Part shown: positions 1 to 9,200 of the stretch, piece by piece
Layout of the letters: each line of letters opens with the position of its first letter
How positions within the stretch are numbered: the first letter of the stretch is position 1
DNA from: RYN-230 sp963793825
Lineage (GTDB): Bacteria; Actinomycetota; Actinomycetes; Streptosporangiales; Streptosporangiaceae
Direction of reading: 5' to 3'
NCBI GenBank assembly: GCA_963793825.1
Contig: CAWCBE010000014.1
Coordinates: forward strand, 434,001 to 498,000
Length of the DNA: 64,000 bases
Notes under the pieces: model-generated
Told to the model about the DNA's origin: nothing
Database searches by the model: none
What the model saw: the letters and a program-made list of their open reading frames with translations, nothing else
Program-made: the position numbers and the translations under genes

Positions 1-1052
1 ACCCAGTCCACGAGGACCCCGATGCCTGCCTGGTGCAACCGGTCGACCAGATAACGGAAGTCGTCCGGGGTCCCGTGCCGTGCCGTCGGCGCGTAGAACC
101 CGGTCACCTGATAACCCCAGGAACCGGAGAACGGGTGCTCCGCGATGGGGAGGAACTCAACGTGGGTGAAACCGAGGTCGGTGAGGTACCCGGGCAGGGC
201 CTCAGCCGCCTCGCGGTAGGTCAGGGGCCGCCATCCGCCATCGGCGTCCTGGGCCAGCCGCCACGAGCCCAGGTGGCACTCATAGATCGACACCGGGGCA
301 TGCAGCAGGTCGGTGGTCTCCTGGGTGGCGAACCATGCTGCGTCCTGCCATTCGTACCTGCTCTGGGTGACAACACTCGCCGTGGCCGGCGGCACCTCGG
401 TGGCGAAGGCGAACGGGTCCGCCCGCAGGCTCACCTGCCCGTGCTGGCTCACCACCTCGAACTTGTAGCGTGCGCCGGGGCCGGCCCCGGGCAGGAAGAT
501 CTCCCAGACCCCGGAGCTGCCCAGCACTCTCATCGGGTGCAGGCGGCCATTCCAGCCGTTGAAGTCGCCAACAACCCGCACCGCACGGGCGCCGGGTGCC
601 CAGACCGCGAACGACGTGCCAGGCGTCCCCTGATGCACCCGCACCTGCGCCCCTAGATGCCGCCACAACCCCTCATGCCGGCCCTCGGCCAGCAGGTGCA
701 GGTCGAGCTGCCCGAGCGTCGGCCAATACCGGTAAGGATCATCGACCACGACCACGACACCATCTGGATAAGTCGCCTCCAGCCGGTAATCCGGGGTTCC
801 CGGCCCCTCCACCACCGCGGCGAACAGCCCGGCGGGATGCACGCAGCCCATTTCGATCCGTCGCTCACCGGCGAGGAGGACCATGCCGACCGCGTCAGGA
901 CGCCACCCGCGGATCACCACCCGGCCAAGGCCCTCACCATCAAGCGCCGGGTGAGCGCCTAGCAGGCTGTGCGGATCGTGGTGCAGACCAGTGACCAGGC
1001 GCTCGAGATCCGCGCCGTCTACCAGCTGGCTGGAATGAACAGGTGAGCTCAT
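1..1052 (-). CDS. glgB: 1,4-alpha-glucan branching enzyme, N-terminal part (cut by window edge)
   Basis: Glycogen branching enzyme (GH13) that makes alpha-1,6 branches in cytoplasmic glucan. About 350 N-terminal residues are visible and the frame stays open to base 1. The N-terminal module contains LLGAHPA, followed by a CBM48-type segment with SFAVWAPGARAVRVVGDFNGW. The GH13 barrel then begins with SIYECHLGSW, HVEFLPIAEHPFSGSWGYQ and FYAPTARHGTPDDF, and the gene leaves the window inside the GIGVLVDW strand. These are standard GlgB signatures. The start chosen is the ATG at 1050-1052, which overlaps the stop of a small upstream ORF in an ATGA arrangement. The catalytic Asp/Glu residues lie outside the window. 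The assignment is secure; only the completeness of the gene is unknown. Confidence 0.93.
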   Translation of the reverse strand, partial: MSSPVHSSQLVDGADLERLVTGLHHDPHSLLGAHPALDGEGLGRVVIRGWRPDAVGMVLLAGERRIEMGCVHPAGLFAAVVEGPGTPDYRLEATYPDGVVVVVDDPYRYWPTLGQLDLHLLAEGRHEGLWRHLGAQVRVHQGTPGTSFAVWAPGARAVRVVGDFNGWNGRLHPMRVLGSSGVWEIFLPGAGPGARYKFEVVSQHGQVSLRADPFAFATEVPPATASVVTQSRYEWQDAAWFATQETTDLLHAPVSIYECHLGSWRLAQDADGGWRPLTYREAAEALPGYLTDLGFTHVEFLPIAEHPFSGSWGYQVTGFYAPTARHGTPDDFRYLVDRLHQAGIGVLVDW

Positions 1053-1255
1053 ACCGGTTCCCTTCCCGCACCGTGATTACAGGCGAACGCCGGTGTCCCC
1101 AGTTTGCCCGTCCGGCACCAATCATCCAACAGCAGCGCAGCATCCATCGCGGTCTCCATCTCCTGCTCGCCTTCCGGGATGACCGGACTGACCCCAGCGG
1201 CCCGGTAATGCTGCCGGTGGCCATCACCCAGGATCGATGCCCAGGCGCAACGCAC
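1049..1255 (-). CDS. small ORF upstream of and overlapping glgB, function unknown
   Basis: About 68 codons from a GTG at 1255. The frame stays open further upstream toward 1300, so the true start may lie earlier. Its stop overlaps the glgB start by the ATGA pattern typical of translational coupling, which is the main reason to list it. The product contains VSPVIPEGEQEMETAMDAAL, an acidic helical stretch, and has no domain I recognise. In related actinobacteria the gene upstream of glgB often encodes maltokinase, so this could be a remnant of another glycogen-pathway gene, but no kinase motif is visible. It may also be a chance ORF. Confidence 0.3.
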   Translation of the reverse strand: MRCAWASILGDGHRQHYRAAGVSPVIPEGEQEMETAMDAALLLDDWCRTGKLGTPAFACNHGAGREPV

Positions 1256-1292
1256 GGTAGGAATGTCGTGGCTGCGGTGCTCCGTTCGGTCG

Positions 1293-3740
1293 TTATTCTG
1301 CGCGCAGGACCGCCGCCGGGTTCAGGCGGGCGCAATGCTGTCCGGACGGGAGCGCGATCGCGTTCGCGGCGGCGATGGCGGCCGGAATCATCAGTAGCAC
1401 CAGCGATGCCGGCGTGAGGGCAGCGGTCGAGAGGCCAGTACTGCCCGCGAACAGCCCCCACGCCCAGTGGCCGGCGGCCACGCCCAGCGGGAGGCCGGCC
1501 AGCAGGGCGAGCCCGGTCAGCGCCGTCACCTGCCAGGCGGTTATGGCGGTCAGCTGCCTGCGCAGCATCCCGAGCGTTCTCAGGATGGCGAAGTCACGGC
1601 GGCGCCGCCGTGCGGACGCCACCGCGAACTGGCCCAGCACCGCCAGTCCCAATACCGTGAGGATGCCGGCCAGCACTTCCGGGGTGCCGTCGATCCGGGC
1701 ATAGCCCGTCACGCCGTTAGGGCGCTGGTCTTTGACGACGCATGTCGATTGCTCTACTCCGGCACAGAAAGGACCCATGGCCCGGCCGAAGCCGGCGATG
1801 TCCGCCGCGCGGCGCGGCCCGGGAGCGAACCGGACGAGGACGAAGTTGTACCCGCTCCCGTTGCTAGCCGCCCCCGCCTGGGGCTCGAGCATCGCCGCGG
1901 GGACTACCGCACCCTGGCCGAGGTCGGTGGGGGTGAAGCTGCCCTGGCCGAAGTAGGGGAAGACGGCCCGGCCGACAATGCGGGCCGATGGCTGCCGGTG
2001 CCCGGCGGCCGTGACGGGCACCGACTGCCCGACATGCAGCCCGAGCAGGCGGAGATCCGAGGTCCCCAGGGCGATCTCGTTCCGCGATCGGGGCGGGCGG
2101 CCAGCCAGCAAGGCCGGGGACATCAACGGTCCCTGGCCTGCGGCCAGCCCGATCGCGGGAACGACGAGTGCCCGCGGGCCACTGCCGATCTGCACCGTGC
2201 CGTGAACGCCGTACGTCCAGCCGGAGATGCCGGGCACGCGCGCGGTGATGCGGTCGAATCGCTGCGGCGTGATGGTCGAGAACTGAAGGTCTACCGCGAC
2301 ATCCCAATCCTGGCCATAGAGGTGCGGCGTGTGCACGAGGTGGAGCAGGTTCGCGCCGAAGGTGACGGCGGCGGCCACCGCCGCCGCGGAAAGGGCCAGA
2401 CCGAGCAGGGCGCTGCGCACCGGGACGGCCGTGCGTCCCTGGCCCGGGTCGAGGGCGAGCCGGACGCCCGACACAGCGGTGATCGGAGCGCCTGAGCGCG
2501 CCAGCCACTCCGCAGCCCGCGATCGGCGGCCGGGTTCTCCCGCCGCGTCGCGCGCAGCAGGACGCCGGGCCGATGCCAGCCGCCAGGCGGGCCAGGCGAC
2601 CCAGGCGACCAGCAGGATCACGGTCGCGGCGAAACCGGCGGCGAGCACCGTGACGTCGACGTTCAGGCCGGGATCGGGCTCGGCGAGCCGGGCCGGCCCG
2701 ATCGGCATCAGCGGCGACGCCGCGATCGCCACCCCGCACGCTACGGCCGCTCCTGCCGCCGCCGCCGCGCCGACCTCAACCAGGGCCGCCGCCAGCAGCT
2801 GACCGCGGGTCATCCCGAGCACCGCGAGGGTGCGATTGTCCGCCGCCGCCGCCAGCAAGAGCCGCGTCGCTACCTGTCCGATGACGAGCAGCGCGGTGAC
2901 GGCCAGGATCAGTGCGAACAGGGCCAGGGCCACGGCCTGCGGGCGGATGGACCTTTCGACGGCGGCCGCTTGCGCGGCCTCATCCGAGAGGTATATCTGG
3001 CCGCCGGTCACGGGAAACCGGCGGGTGAGCGCCTGGGCCCGGCCGCTGAAGCCGCTCACCGTCCCGCCCGGCCGCAGTTTCACGTAGGCTCCGTCGGATC
3101 CCGCGTAGCGCGGGCCGAGCTCGCGGAACAGGGCGTTGCTGGCGACGATGACCGGGGTCTTATCCAGGTCCGTGATGGGAACGACAGAGCCGCGGTCCAC
3201 CATGATTCCGACCACGTGCTCAGACAGCCTGCGAATGGGCCCGGTGCCTGTTCCGGCGGCCGCGCCCATCTCCAGCCTGCTGCCCACCCGGAGGTGCAGG
3301 TCCTGGGCGGCGATCTGGTCGATCATCACCTCGCCGGGGTGACCGGGCAGCGGCTGCCGCCCGGCGAGCAGCTTGGGGACCTCCAGCAGGCGGCCGAACC
3401 TGCCGTCCAGCGGCGCGGTGACCGTCGCATTAACCAGGTGCCCGCCCGGTCCCAGCGGCGCCGCCTGCAGCCCGACGATCGGTGCGATCGCCGCCACCCC
3501 CGGGAGGCCCGCCAGCGCATCATCGTAAGAGCCGCCGAATCCCCCGCCCGCCGGCCCGACGAGCACGTCAGACGCCCGGTAGGCCTGCAGGAACCGGGGA
3601 TACGCGGTGTCTGTCCGCCGTGCGCCTGCCGCCGCAGTGAGCACCGCGCCACCCGCCAGGCCGACGAACAGCACCAAGACAGCCCAGCTCAGCCGGCGGG
3701 CGCGGAACTCATGCCGGACAAGGCGCAGGACGGCCCGCAT
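1293..3740 (-). CDS. FtsX-like ABC transporter permease (MacB/LolC type)
   Basis: Integral membrane permease of 815 residues in the two-FtsX-domain family. An N-terminal membrane segment follows a basic start (RLVRHEFRARRLSWAVLVLF) and precedes a large extracytoplasmic domain. A first FtsX bundle lies near residues 270-390 and a second near 690-800, the latter containing FAILRTLGMLRRQLTAITAW, a typical FtsX coupling-helix region. Such permeases work with a cytoplasmic ATPase, usually encoded immediately upstream. None is present in the 250 bases upstream, where the next gene is an unrelated phosphatase in the same orientation. The protein is therefore an orphan here, and its substrate (lipid, lipoprotein, peptide or drug) cannot be read from sequence. 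Confidence 0.85.
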   Translation of the reverse strand: MRAVLRLVRHEFRARRLSWAVLVLFVGLAGGAVLTAAAGARRTDTAYPRFLQAYRASDVLVGPAGGGFGGSYDDALAGLPGVAAIAPIVGLQAAPLGPGGHLVNATVTAPLDGRFGRLLEVPKLLAGRQPLPGHPGEVMIDQIAAQDLHLRVGSRLEMGAAAGTGTGPIRRLSEHVVGIMVDRGSVVPITDLDKTPVIVASNALFRELGPRYAGSDGAYVKLRPGGTVSGFSGRAQALTRRFPVTGGQIYLSDEAAQAAAVERSIRPQAVALALFALILAVTALLVIGQVATRLLLAAAADNRTLAVLGMTRGQLLAAALVEVGAAAAAGAAVACGVAIAASPLMPIGPARLAEPDPGLNVDVTVLAAGFAATVILLVAWVAWPAWRLASARRPAARDAAGEPGRRSRAAEWLARSGAPITAVSGVRLALDPGQGRTAVPVRSALLGLALSAAAVAAAVTFGANLLHLVHTPHLYGQDWDVAVDLQFSTITPQRFDRITARVPGISGWTYGVHGTVQIGSGPRALVVPAIGLAAGQGPLMSPALLAGRPPRSRNEIALGTSDLRLLGLHVGQSVPVTAAGHRQPSARIVGRAVFPYFGQGSFTPTDLGQGAVVPAAMLEPQAGAASNGSGYNFVLVRFAPGPRRAADIAGFGRAMGPFCAGVEQSTCVVKDQRPNGVTGYARIDGTPEVLAGILTVLGLAVLGQFAVASARRRRRDFAILRTLGMLRRQLTAITAWQVTALTGLALLAGLPLGVAAGHWAWGLFAGSTGLSTAALTPASLVLLMIPAAIAAANAIALPSGQHCARLNPAAVLRAE

Positions 3741-3988
3741 TGCCGTCAGGCCGCCGGCATCCGGCCGGCGCCCCAGCCGCGGATGGTGGTGGAACCGACC
3801 GGGCCGCCACCCGCCTCAGACGGGATCCAGGACACCGGGATGTCTGAGCTCTCATAACGCATGACCTCATGCTCGCCGCCTCCGCACGCCACGGCCAGGG
3901 TGGTACCCGGGGTCTTCGGCCGGCCCTACCCTCCGCCGCGCCCGGATGCCAGCCTCTCGATCTCACCCGCACTGTCCCGCGACGTCCC

Positions 3989-4645
3989 TCAGCGTGATCG
4001 TTGGGCCAGGGTGGCGGGCAGGTGGATCGTTGCGCCACCCAGGAGAGCGGGGACGTCGTGGCCGGCCTGGCGTAGTTCGATGACGCCGGCGTTGGGGATC
4101 AGGTAACGGTCGGCGAAGCGGCGGAAGCTGCGCATCTGATCCTGATCCGGTGCCGTGACGCCGGTCAGCAGCGACCACGCGACGGCTCGCATGAACAGCC
4201 CGTGAGTGAACACGATGACCGGCCCGGACCGCTGGGCCGTGAGCCGGTCCAGGAAATCGGTGGTGCGGCCGAGCAGGCCGGTGAAGGACTCCGCCCCAGG
4301 GCTGGCGTGATGGGGGTCGGCCCGGTCCCAGTACGCCCGGGCGTATGGCTCCCGTTCCCGCGCGGTGCTGGCCCGCCCGTGCAGGTCGCCGAGGTAGGTG
4401 AACTCGTGAACGGGCCATTCCTGGCATCCGGTGGCCGGGAACCGGCTGATCGCCGGCTGCGCGGTCTGGCGGGCCCGCAGGTAGGACGATGTCACGATGA
4501 GGGCGGGCACGTCGGCGAGGGCCCGGGCGATCCGTGTGGCCTGCCGGTGCCCGTCCGGGGTCAGCGGGATCGAGCCCGGATCATCGGAGGGCAGTCCCGC
4601 GTTGGACTCACTCTCACCGTGCCGGATCAGGAACACCCGGATCAC
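3989..4645 (-). CDS. histidine phosphatase family protein (phosphoglycerate mutase-like)
   Basis: Cytoplasmic phosphatase of 218 residues in the branch that uses a phosphohistidine intermediate. The N-terminus has the catalytic RHGES motif (His9). The first arginine-containing pocket motif YLRARQTAQPAI follows, and the second catalytic histidine is in VIVFTHGLFMRAVAW near residue 150. Length and motif order match the SixA/GpmB/CobC-like superfamily. The substrate cannot be assigned from these motifs. It lies 250 bases upstream of the permease on the same strand, too far to claim an operon. The ATG at 4645 directly gives MIRVFLIRHGE, the usual distance from the start to the motif. Confidence 0.9.
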   Translation of the reverse strand: MIRVFLIRHGESESNAGLPSDDPGSIPLTPDGHRQATRIARALADVPALIVTSSYLRARQTAQPAISRFPATGCQEWPVHEFTYLGDLHGRASTAREREPYARAYWDRADPHHASPGAESFTGLLGRTTDFLDRLTAQRSGPVIVFTHGLFMRAVAWSLLTGVTAPDQDQMRSFRRFADRYLIPNAGVIELRQAGHDVPALLGGATIHLPATLAQRSR

Positions 4646-4827
4646 GGCATAACCCCTCCCCCTTCACCCGTCCCGCCCGCGCCGACCTGCGAGGCGAACG
4701 TCATGAAGACAAATACGCGGCCCAGACAATGACTGCACCGCAGCCACCGCGTCTGCTAAAGATCTTCAATGGCGGGGGTTACTGGCCTGGTGGTGACGGC
4801 TGGCCTGTCCTGAGGTATGCCGGATGC

Positions 4828-5373
4828 ATGAGGTATCCGGATGGTGGCGGGCTGGACGCGGCTGAGCGGGCCCGCCGGGAGATGGTGCGGCTGGCGGCCG
4901 CGGAGTTAATCGAGGCGGGGGCCAGCGACCGGGAGGTGGCCCGGCGCTTCAGGGTGTCGCGGATGTCGGTGAACCGGTGGCGGCGGGCACTGGGCGCGGG
5001 GGGCCGGGCGGCGCTGGCGTCGCGGGGCGCGGGCGGGGCGAAGTGCAAGCTGAGCGCGGTCCAGCTGCGCGAACTGCAGACGCTGCTGGACGCCGGGCCG
5101 GCGGCCTGGGGCTGGGATGAGGATCAGTGCTGGACGCTGGCCCGGATCGCTGAGGTGGTGCGCCGCCGGTTCGGCGTGGAGTACACGCTGGCGGGGATGG
5201 ACCTGCTGCTGCACCGGATCGGCTGGAGCGTCCAGGTCCCGGCACGGCGGGCCGCCGAGCGCGACGAGGCGCGGATTGCGGCGTGGCGGGAGGAGACCTG
5301 GCCGGCGGTAAAAGGACGGCGGCGGACCTGGGCGCCTGGATCGTCTTCGAAGACGAATCTGGCCAGGGCTTAA
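4828..5373 (+). CDS. IS630-family transposase, N-terminal frame
   Basis: DNA-binding half of the transposase, beginning at the ATG at 4828 just inside the left inverted repeat. Residues 1-70 form a helix-turn-helix domain (ASDREVARRFRVSRMSVNRW), followed by the winged-helix-like linker with WTLARIAEVVRRRFGVEYT. The frame ends at 5373, but the catalytic half continues in the -1 frame from about 5310, after an AAAAG run at 5310-5314 that would suit ribosomal slippage. Such -1 fusion is common in IS630 relatives. A disabling mutation would look the same. Confidence 0.8.
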   Translation: MRYPDGGGLDAAERARREMVRLAAAELIEAGASDREVARRFRVSRMSVNRWRRALGAGGRAALASRGAGGAKCKLSAVQLRELQTLLDAGPAAWGWDEDQCWTLARIAEVVRRRFGVEYTLAGMDLLLHRIGWSVQVPARRAAERDEARIAAWREETWPAVKGRRRTWAPGSSSKTNLARA

Positions 5374-5915
5374 GGCCGCCCAAAGGACGTACCTGGGGAC
5401 GGCGGGGCACCACCCCGGTGGTGACGGTGACCGGCGGCAGCAACAAGCGTGTCTCGCTCGCCGCGCTCATCGCCATCAAGCCCGGGTGCCGCCCCCGGCT
5501 GATCTACCGCGTGCACAAGACCCGCCGCCGCGGCAAAGACCCGCGCAAGGGCTTCACCGAGGCGGACTACGCCCGGCTCCTGGACGCGGCGCATCAGCAG
5601 CTCGCCGGCCCGCTGGTGGTCGTCTGGGACAATCTGAATTCCCACGTCAGCGCCGCTATGACGGAGCTGGTAGAGGCCCGGGACTGGCTGACCGTCTGCC
5701 AGCTGCCGCCGTATGCGCACGAACTCAACCCGGTCGAGCCGGTGTGGTCACACCTGAAAAGATCCCTGGCCAACCTGGCCAAGCGCAACCTCGCCCAGCT
5801 GACCGCCCTGGTGAAGACCCGGCTGAAACGGATGCAGTACCGGCCCGCCCTCCTCGAAGGGTTCCTCGCCGGAACCGGCCTGGACCTCACACCCTTCTGT
5901 AACCCCCACCATTAG
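5283..5915 (+). CDS. IS630-family transposase, catalytic DDE frame
   Basis: Catalytic half of the transposase, read in the -1 frame relative to the N-terminal half. The DDE signature is visible as GAWIVFEDESGQ (first Asp), LVVVWDNLNSH (second Asp) and LPPYAHELNPVEPVWSHLK (final acidic residue), all usual for IS630/Tc1-mariner relatives. The frame closes at 5915, inside the right inverted repeat. Homology becomes continuous with the first frame near 5310, so residues before RTAADLGAW are probably not translated from this frame's own start. Confidence 0.85.
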   Translation: MAGGDLAGGKRTAADLGAWIVFEDESGQGLRPPKGRTWGRRGTTPVVTVTGGSNKRVSLAALIAIKPGCRPRLIYRVHKTRRRGKDPRKGFTEADYARLLDAAHQQLAGPLVVVWDNLNSHVSAAMTELVEARDWLTVCQLPPYAHELNPVEPVWSHLKRSLANLAKRNLAQLTALVKTRLKRMQYRPALLEGFLAGTGLDLTPFCNPHH

Positions 5916-5954
5916 AGATCTTTAGAGGGCGGTCGCTGGCCAGGCGGCAGCTAC

Positions 5955-5987
5955 GATCATGGCATGATCGCTGGCATGCATGCGATC
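5955..5987. promoter_or_regulatory. interlocked inverted repeats in the 350-base leader before the giant ATPase gene
   Basis: The gap 5926-6277 has no supported gene. It contains a perfect 7+1+7 palindrome (GATCATG G CATGATC, 5955-5969) that overlaps a second 6+10+6 inverted repeat (GATCGC...GCGATC, 5966-5987). Such compact dyads often bind dimeric regulators. The repeats lie about 290 bases upstream of the start at 6278. No convincing -35/-10 pair could be fixed. Confidence 0.35.
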
Positions 5988-6277
5988 GTGTCCTCTGCAC
6001 CGGGATGCTGATCAGCGGATGATCGAGAACCTCCCCGTCACGCCGCCGCAGCCGGCCGAACCCCGCACCAGCTTCACCGGCTCCGGCCCGTGGTTTGATC
6101 TTGGCTTCGAGAAACCTGAAGCAGCCCCCCTTACCCCATGCTCCTGGGTATAGTGCCCTGAACGAGGACCATAGGGACAGACCGTTAATAGGGCGCAGGT
6201 CAACTAAAGGCAAATAGAACAGGTCTTCCGGGACATACTCTCATTGTCCGGAACACCGACGCAGTGGGGGCAGGCTC

Positions 6278-9200
6278 GTGCTGGTTGATAAGGTTTGGGC
6301 TGAATCTGCATGGCCATGGCTATCGGGCTTGGCGCACTTTTACGGAGTACCCGTCCCAGCGGGCGAGCCACACGAGATCACGCTGAGTCTCCTGCTCTCG
6401 CTTGCGCACTCCGCCGAAAGAATGGATGCCACCTCGAATGCATACGTGGCCTCCTATCTCATAGGCATCTGTCAGTATGGCGGTGAATTGCAGGCATACG
6501 AAGCGCTCCTCGCCAAGAGTGTCGGCTCCATTGATTCCGCTGTCTCCGTTCCGGGCGCTGACCAGCTGGCGGTTGGGGTCAGTAACGCCAGAGACGCTAT
6601 CCTGAATCTGCCCGCCCTGCGGCAGGCCGCCGTGGCCGCCCTGGGCCGGTGCCCGGAAACGCCGGCCGTCCGCTCAGCCCGTAATGAGCTGGGCAGCCGC
6701 CTCGATGCGCCGCCGGGTCCGCCACCGGGATCCCCACCCGGGCAGAAGGACCGGCCGGATCCTGCCCGCGAACAGGGATCCGACGGCAGTGCGGCCACCG
6801 GTCCGGAGCCGACTGCGGGTGACCCGTGGCTAGATTTCGCTATTGCCCATCCAGCGGGGAGCCTGGTCAAGGGACGGGTGACGGGCACCCGGGAGTACGG
6901 CGCGTTTGTCAATCTCGCTCCCAAGGTCGATGGCATGATCCACGTCTCCGAGATAGAGAATCGGGAAGGCCGCACGGTATCCGACGTCGTACATATCGGC
7001 CAGCCGGTGACCGTGCGCGTGGTAAGCCTTGACCAAGAAAGGCGGCGTATTGGCCTCTCCATGAGGGAGGTAAGCGCGTCAGCTCACGGGGATGCTGCCG
7101 TCAAGCCCGAGCACGCACCCGTGGATACGGCCGATGACAATTACCTTCAAGCCGCCAAGACATTCATGGAGGCAGCCAGGCTCTTCCTGACAGAACGCAA
7201 CGGATCACCTAGGCCACTGCTACGGGAGATGGCCCGGATCAGGGGGACCCGCCTCTATGACATCCTCTCGGGCCAGAACCCCCAGAAAGCCCGGGACATT
7301 GCGAGTGCACTGATCGCGGCGTTGGCTGGGTGGGCTTTCACCCGGCCGCTGACCAGTGCCCAGTTGGAGATCGTGACACTGGCCGGTGACGCGGTTACTG
7401 ACCGGCCGATGTCTTCGATGATCAAGGCCTTGACGTGGGCATCCAATGATGCCCTGGTTCCCACGCCAGTACAGGTGCGTGAGGCGCTGAACGAGGCCGG
7501 GCCGGGGGCCCGGGAGGTCAGGGATCTCATTGTCTGCAGCCTTATGCGGTCGCTGACCAGGGCTATTGGCGATGAAGATGTGACGAAGGCGTCCCGCGTC
7601 GTTGACGCCGCAGTCGAACTGGGGGCCGAACTACCCCAGTCGAAAGCCAGCGAACTGGTGGATCTCCTCTCGTCGGTGAAGCTACCGGCTACCACCAACC
7701 TCAAATTTGGCGAGCTGCGTGACCGGGCTGATCCGGCCAACCGGCCCGATCTCGCGGCCATAACCGATCCGGAAGACCGGACCACTCTCCTCGCCGCGCT
7801 GCCGATGCTCCAGGCACAGATCGCGGTCGAAGTCACCCGGAAGAACCGCGACGAGTTGCTAGCCCAGGCACTCATGTGGCTGGCCCAGCAACTCGGCGAC
7901 TCGATCAAGCGCTGGATGCCGCCCCGATCCAAGCATCCGGCGGTCGTGGCGTACGAACGGAAGGTTCACGAGTGGCGGCGACAGCAGCGGCAGCCGCATC
8001 GCTCCCACCGGCGCCCGCCTGAAGACGCGCCCACCGGGCTCCACCGGGAGACCGTCGAGCGCGCCATCGCTGGCGAGCCCGCCGCGGCGCGCCAGGCAGT
8101 GCAGGCGCTCGAATCCTTTCTTCGGGCCAATGACCCTACGGCGGAAGAATGGGATGCGTTCCTGGCGGCTTCACTCGGCCGGCTCAGCGAGGCCGCGTCG
8201 ACCTGGCGGAAGATCAAGAACCCAAGTCCTGAAGTCAGCTGGAACCTCGCCATCTTTGAGGCCACACAGCCGTTCACGCGGCATCTTGCCTGGCGCCCCC
8301 TGGAGCACTCGCTGTCAACGTATCAGTCGAGTCCGCTGTGGGCGCTGCACGCGCTTTATCACGCCATCAAAACGCTGACGGATGCGGGCGCGTCAGAGGA
8401 GGCACGGCGCGCATCGCGGGACTTCGTGATCCGGTGGGGACCCGAAGTGCCGGATGGCCGGCTGCTGCTGGCCTCTCTTGCCCTCATGGACGCGGAGACC
8501 GAGGCAGATTACAACAACGCCCTCGAAGCATTCAGCCGGTGGCAGCTTCTCGGGGACTCCCCTGCCCTCATCCCAGTGATGAGCCGTCGGACAGTCGCCG
8601 AGACCCGGCAACGGATCCAGGAGCTGCGCAGAGATAACCGGTACTCACGTCACTGGCTACTGCTGATCTTGTGCGGAGCAGCGGGAGCAACCGATAACAA
8701 CTCATTGTCTGTCGTCCACCTCAAAGCGGCATGCGAGGTGGCGGAGCAGCTGGGCGAGGATGCTATCGCGCGCAGCGCCCACGAGCGCGCCGTCGAGATG
8801 GCGCTGAACCAGCACTCTCATCCGCGGGCCGGAACCGAGGAAGCGGTCCGGAAGACGTTTGAGATGACGTGCATCGCGGCACTGACGTTCGCCCGCAAGA
8901 CCAGAGATCAGCGGCTGGCCAGGCAGGTGAGGTCGGCGCTCCAGGAAGCTGGCGGCGAGTGGACGAATAGGACGACCGAACTGCTCACCGAGCTGCTGGG
9001 AGAGCCGGAAGGAAGCCGATCACGTCCCGCCTCGATCGCGGTTCAGTCCGTTCCTATCCCGCCGGCGCTGGCTGAACTGGCCCAGCCCTTCAACGCGGCG
9101 CACGCGCCGGCTGATATCGTCCGGCTCCGCCCACGCATGATTTCTGCCCTCACCATAGTCGGCGCGAATGAGGAAACAACTCGCTTGGTCAACGAGGTGA

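Larger units (their letters stand above)
4757..5924 (+). mobile_element. IS630-family insertion sequence
   Basis: Terminal inverted repeats of about 27 bp lie at 4756-4782 and 5899-5925. Both read CTAAAGATCT...ATGG.GGGGGTTAC inward, with four mismatches. A TA dinucleotide sits at each end (4757-4758 and 5923-5924), as expected for this family, which duplicates TA on insertion. The element holds one transposase spread over two overlapping frames. Confidence 0.85.

Noticed and set aside
33..656. A 207-codon plus-strand ORF over the glgB region
   Set aside because: It is antisense to clear GlgB sequence and has an Arg/Gly/Pro-rich composition typical of shadow frames in high-GC DNA.
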